This document shows positions 63,940 through 64,000 of a DNA stretch of 64,000 bases, one piece after another. A model generated the notes under the pieces. That model had not been told where the DNA came from. It saw only the letters and a list, made by a program, of their open reading frames with translations, and searched no databases. The DNA is from an uncultured Allomuricauda sp. (lineage in GTDB: Bacteria; Bacteroidota; Bacteroidia; Flavobacteriales; Flavobacteriaceae): positions 1,706,271 to 1,770,270 of the forward strand of contig NZ_CANMPQ010000001.1 of NCBI RefSeq assembly GCF_947499695.1, read 5' to 3'. The translations under genes and the position numbers were made by a program. The first letter of the stretch is position 1; each line of letters opens with the position of its first letter.

Positions 63940-64000
63940 AAGGCGGCGACCTACTCTCCCACTTGGTATAGCAGTACCATCGGCGCAAACGGGCTTAACT
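63940..64000 (-). rRNA. rrf: 5S ribosomal RNA, 3' part
   Basis: Minus strand, cut by the window end. The conserved 3' half is readable: AGTTAAGCCC, GCGCCGATGGTACTGC and GTGGGAGAGTAGGTCGCCGCC. The exact 3' end is uncertain by two or three bases. The rest of an rRNA operon should lie beyond 64000. Confidence 0.93.

Overview
The window is from the chromosome of a member of the Flavobacteriaceae (Bacteroidota), probably a marine genus; Allomuricauda/Muricauda or Maribacter-like is my guess, and the genus is not proven. The grounds are the type IX secretion/gliding genes porV and gldJ, two SusC/SusD pairs, a FecR/ECF-sigma unit, an NhaD antiporter, a PafA-type phosphatase, moderate AT richness, and repeated TAnnTTTG promoter elements, the Bacteroidota -7 box. 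Most of the sequence is core metabolism, with two SusCD modules as the clearest accessory parts.

Layout. 0-4.3 kb: partial hpt diverging from purK-purE, then an M3 peptidase. 4.4-6.0 kb: an ECF sigma factor with a tiny putative zinc-binding partner, converging on a UbiA-like membrane protein. 6.1-9.0 kb: gcvP with a clear terminator. 9.2-12.7 kb: a four-gene run of ketoacyl synthase III homologue, small methyltransferase-like protein, GT2 glycosyltransferase and D-2-hydroxyacid dehydrogenase, whose joint role I do not recognise. 12.7-19.2 kb: PafA-like phosphatase, an MlaE/MlaF lipid ABC transporter pair, and the leftward run sprT-manC-DUF389. 19.3-22.0 kb: secreted amidohydrolase, SDR oxidoreductase and M28 lipoprotein peptidase. 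22.2-28.7 kb: cdd-pdhA-pdhC, porV and divergent gldJ.

Accessory modules. 29.1-39.7 kb holds sigma, FecR anti-sigma, a SusC with an STN signalling domain, SusD and a large calcium-repeat lipoprotein. It is bounded by terminators and lies between gldJ and murF, which I recall as neighbours in relatives. 42.2-49.1 kb holds SusC, SusD and an unknown lipoprotein, all leftward, with an AraC-type regulator upstream. This second module lies between two tRNA-Val genes, GAC and TAC. Neither module contains a carbohydrate-active enzyme, so the substrates are unknown.

49.4-64 kb: folC, TonB-like protein, ExbD and ExbB in one leftward run with nhaD upstream; acyl-CoA dehydrogenase; gltB-gltD; a parallel beta-helix protein with a type IX sorting domain; and finally an rRNA operon terminator and the 3' part of 5S rRNA at the window edge.

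The most useful leads are: the absence of porU between porV and gldJ; a repeated CGCC-T(1-3)-ACCTT element around the susC promoter and upstream of the AraC gene; the uncharacterised KASIII/methyltransferase/GT2 run; and a strongly basic tract inside the type IX sorting domain. I found no CRISPR array, transposase, integrase or recognisable phage gene.
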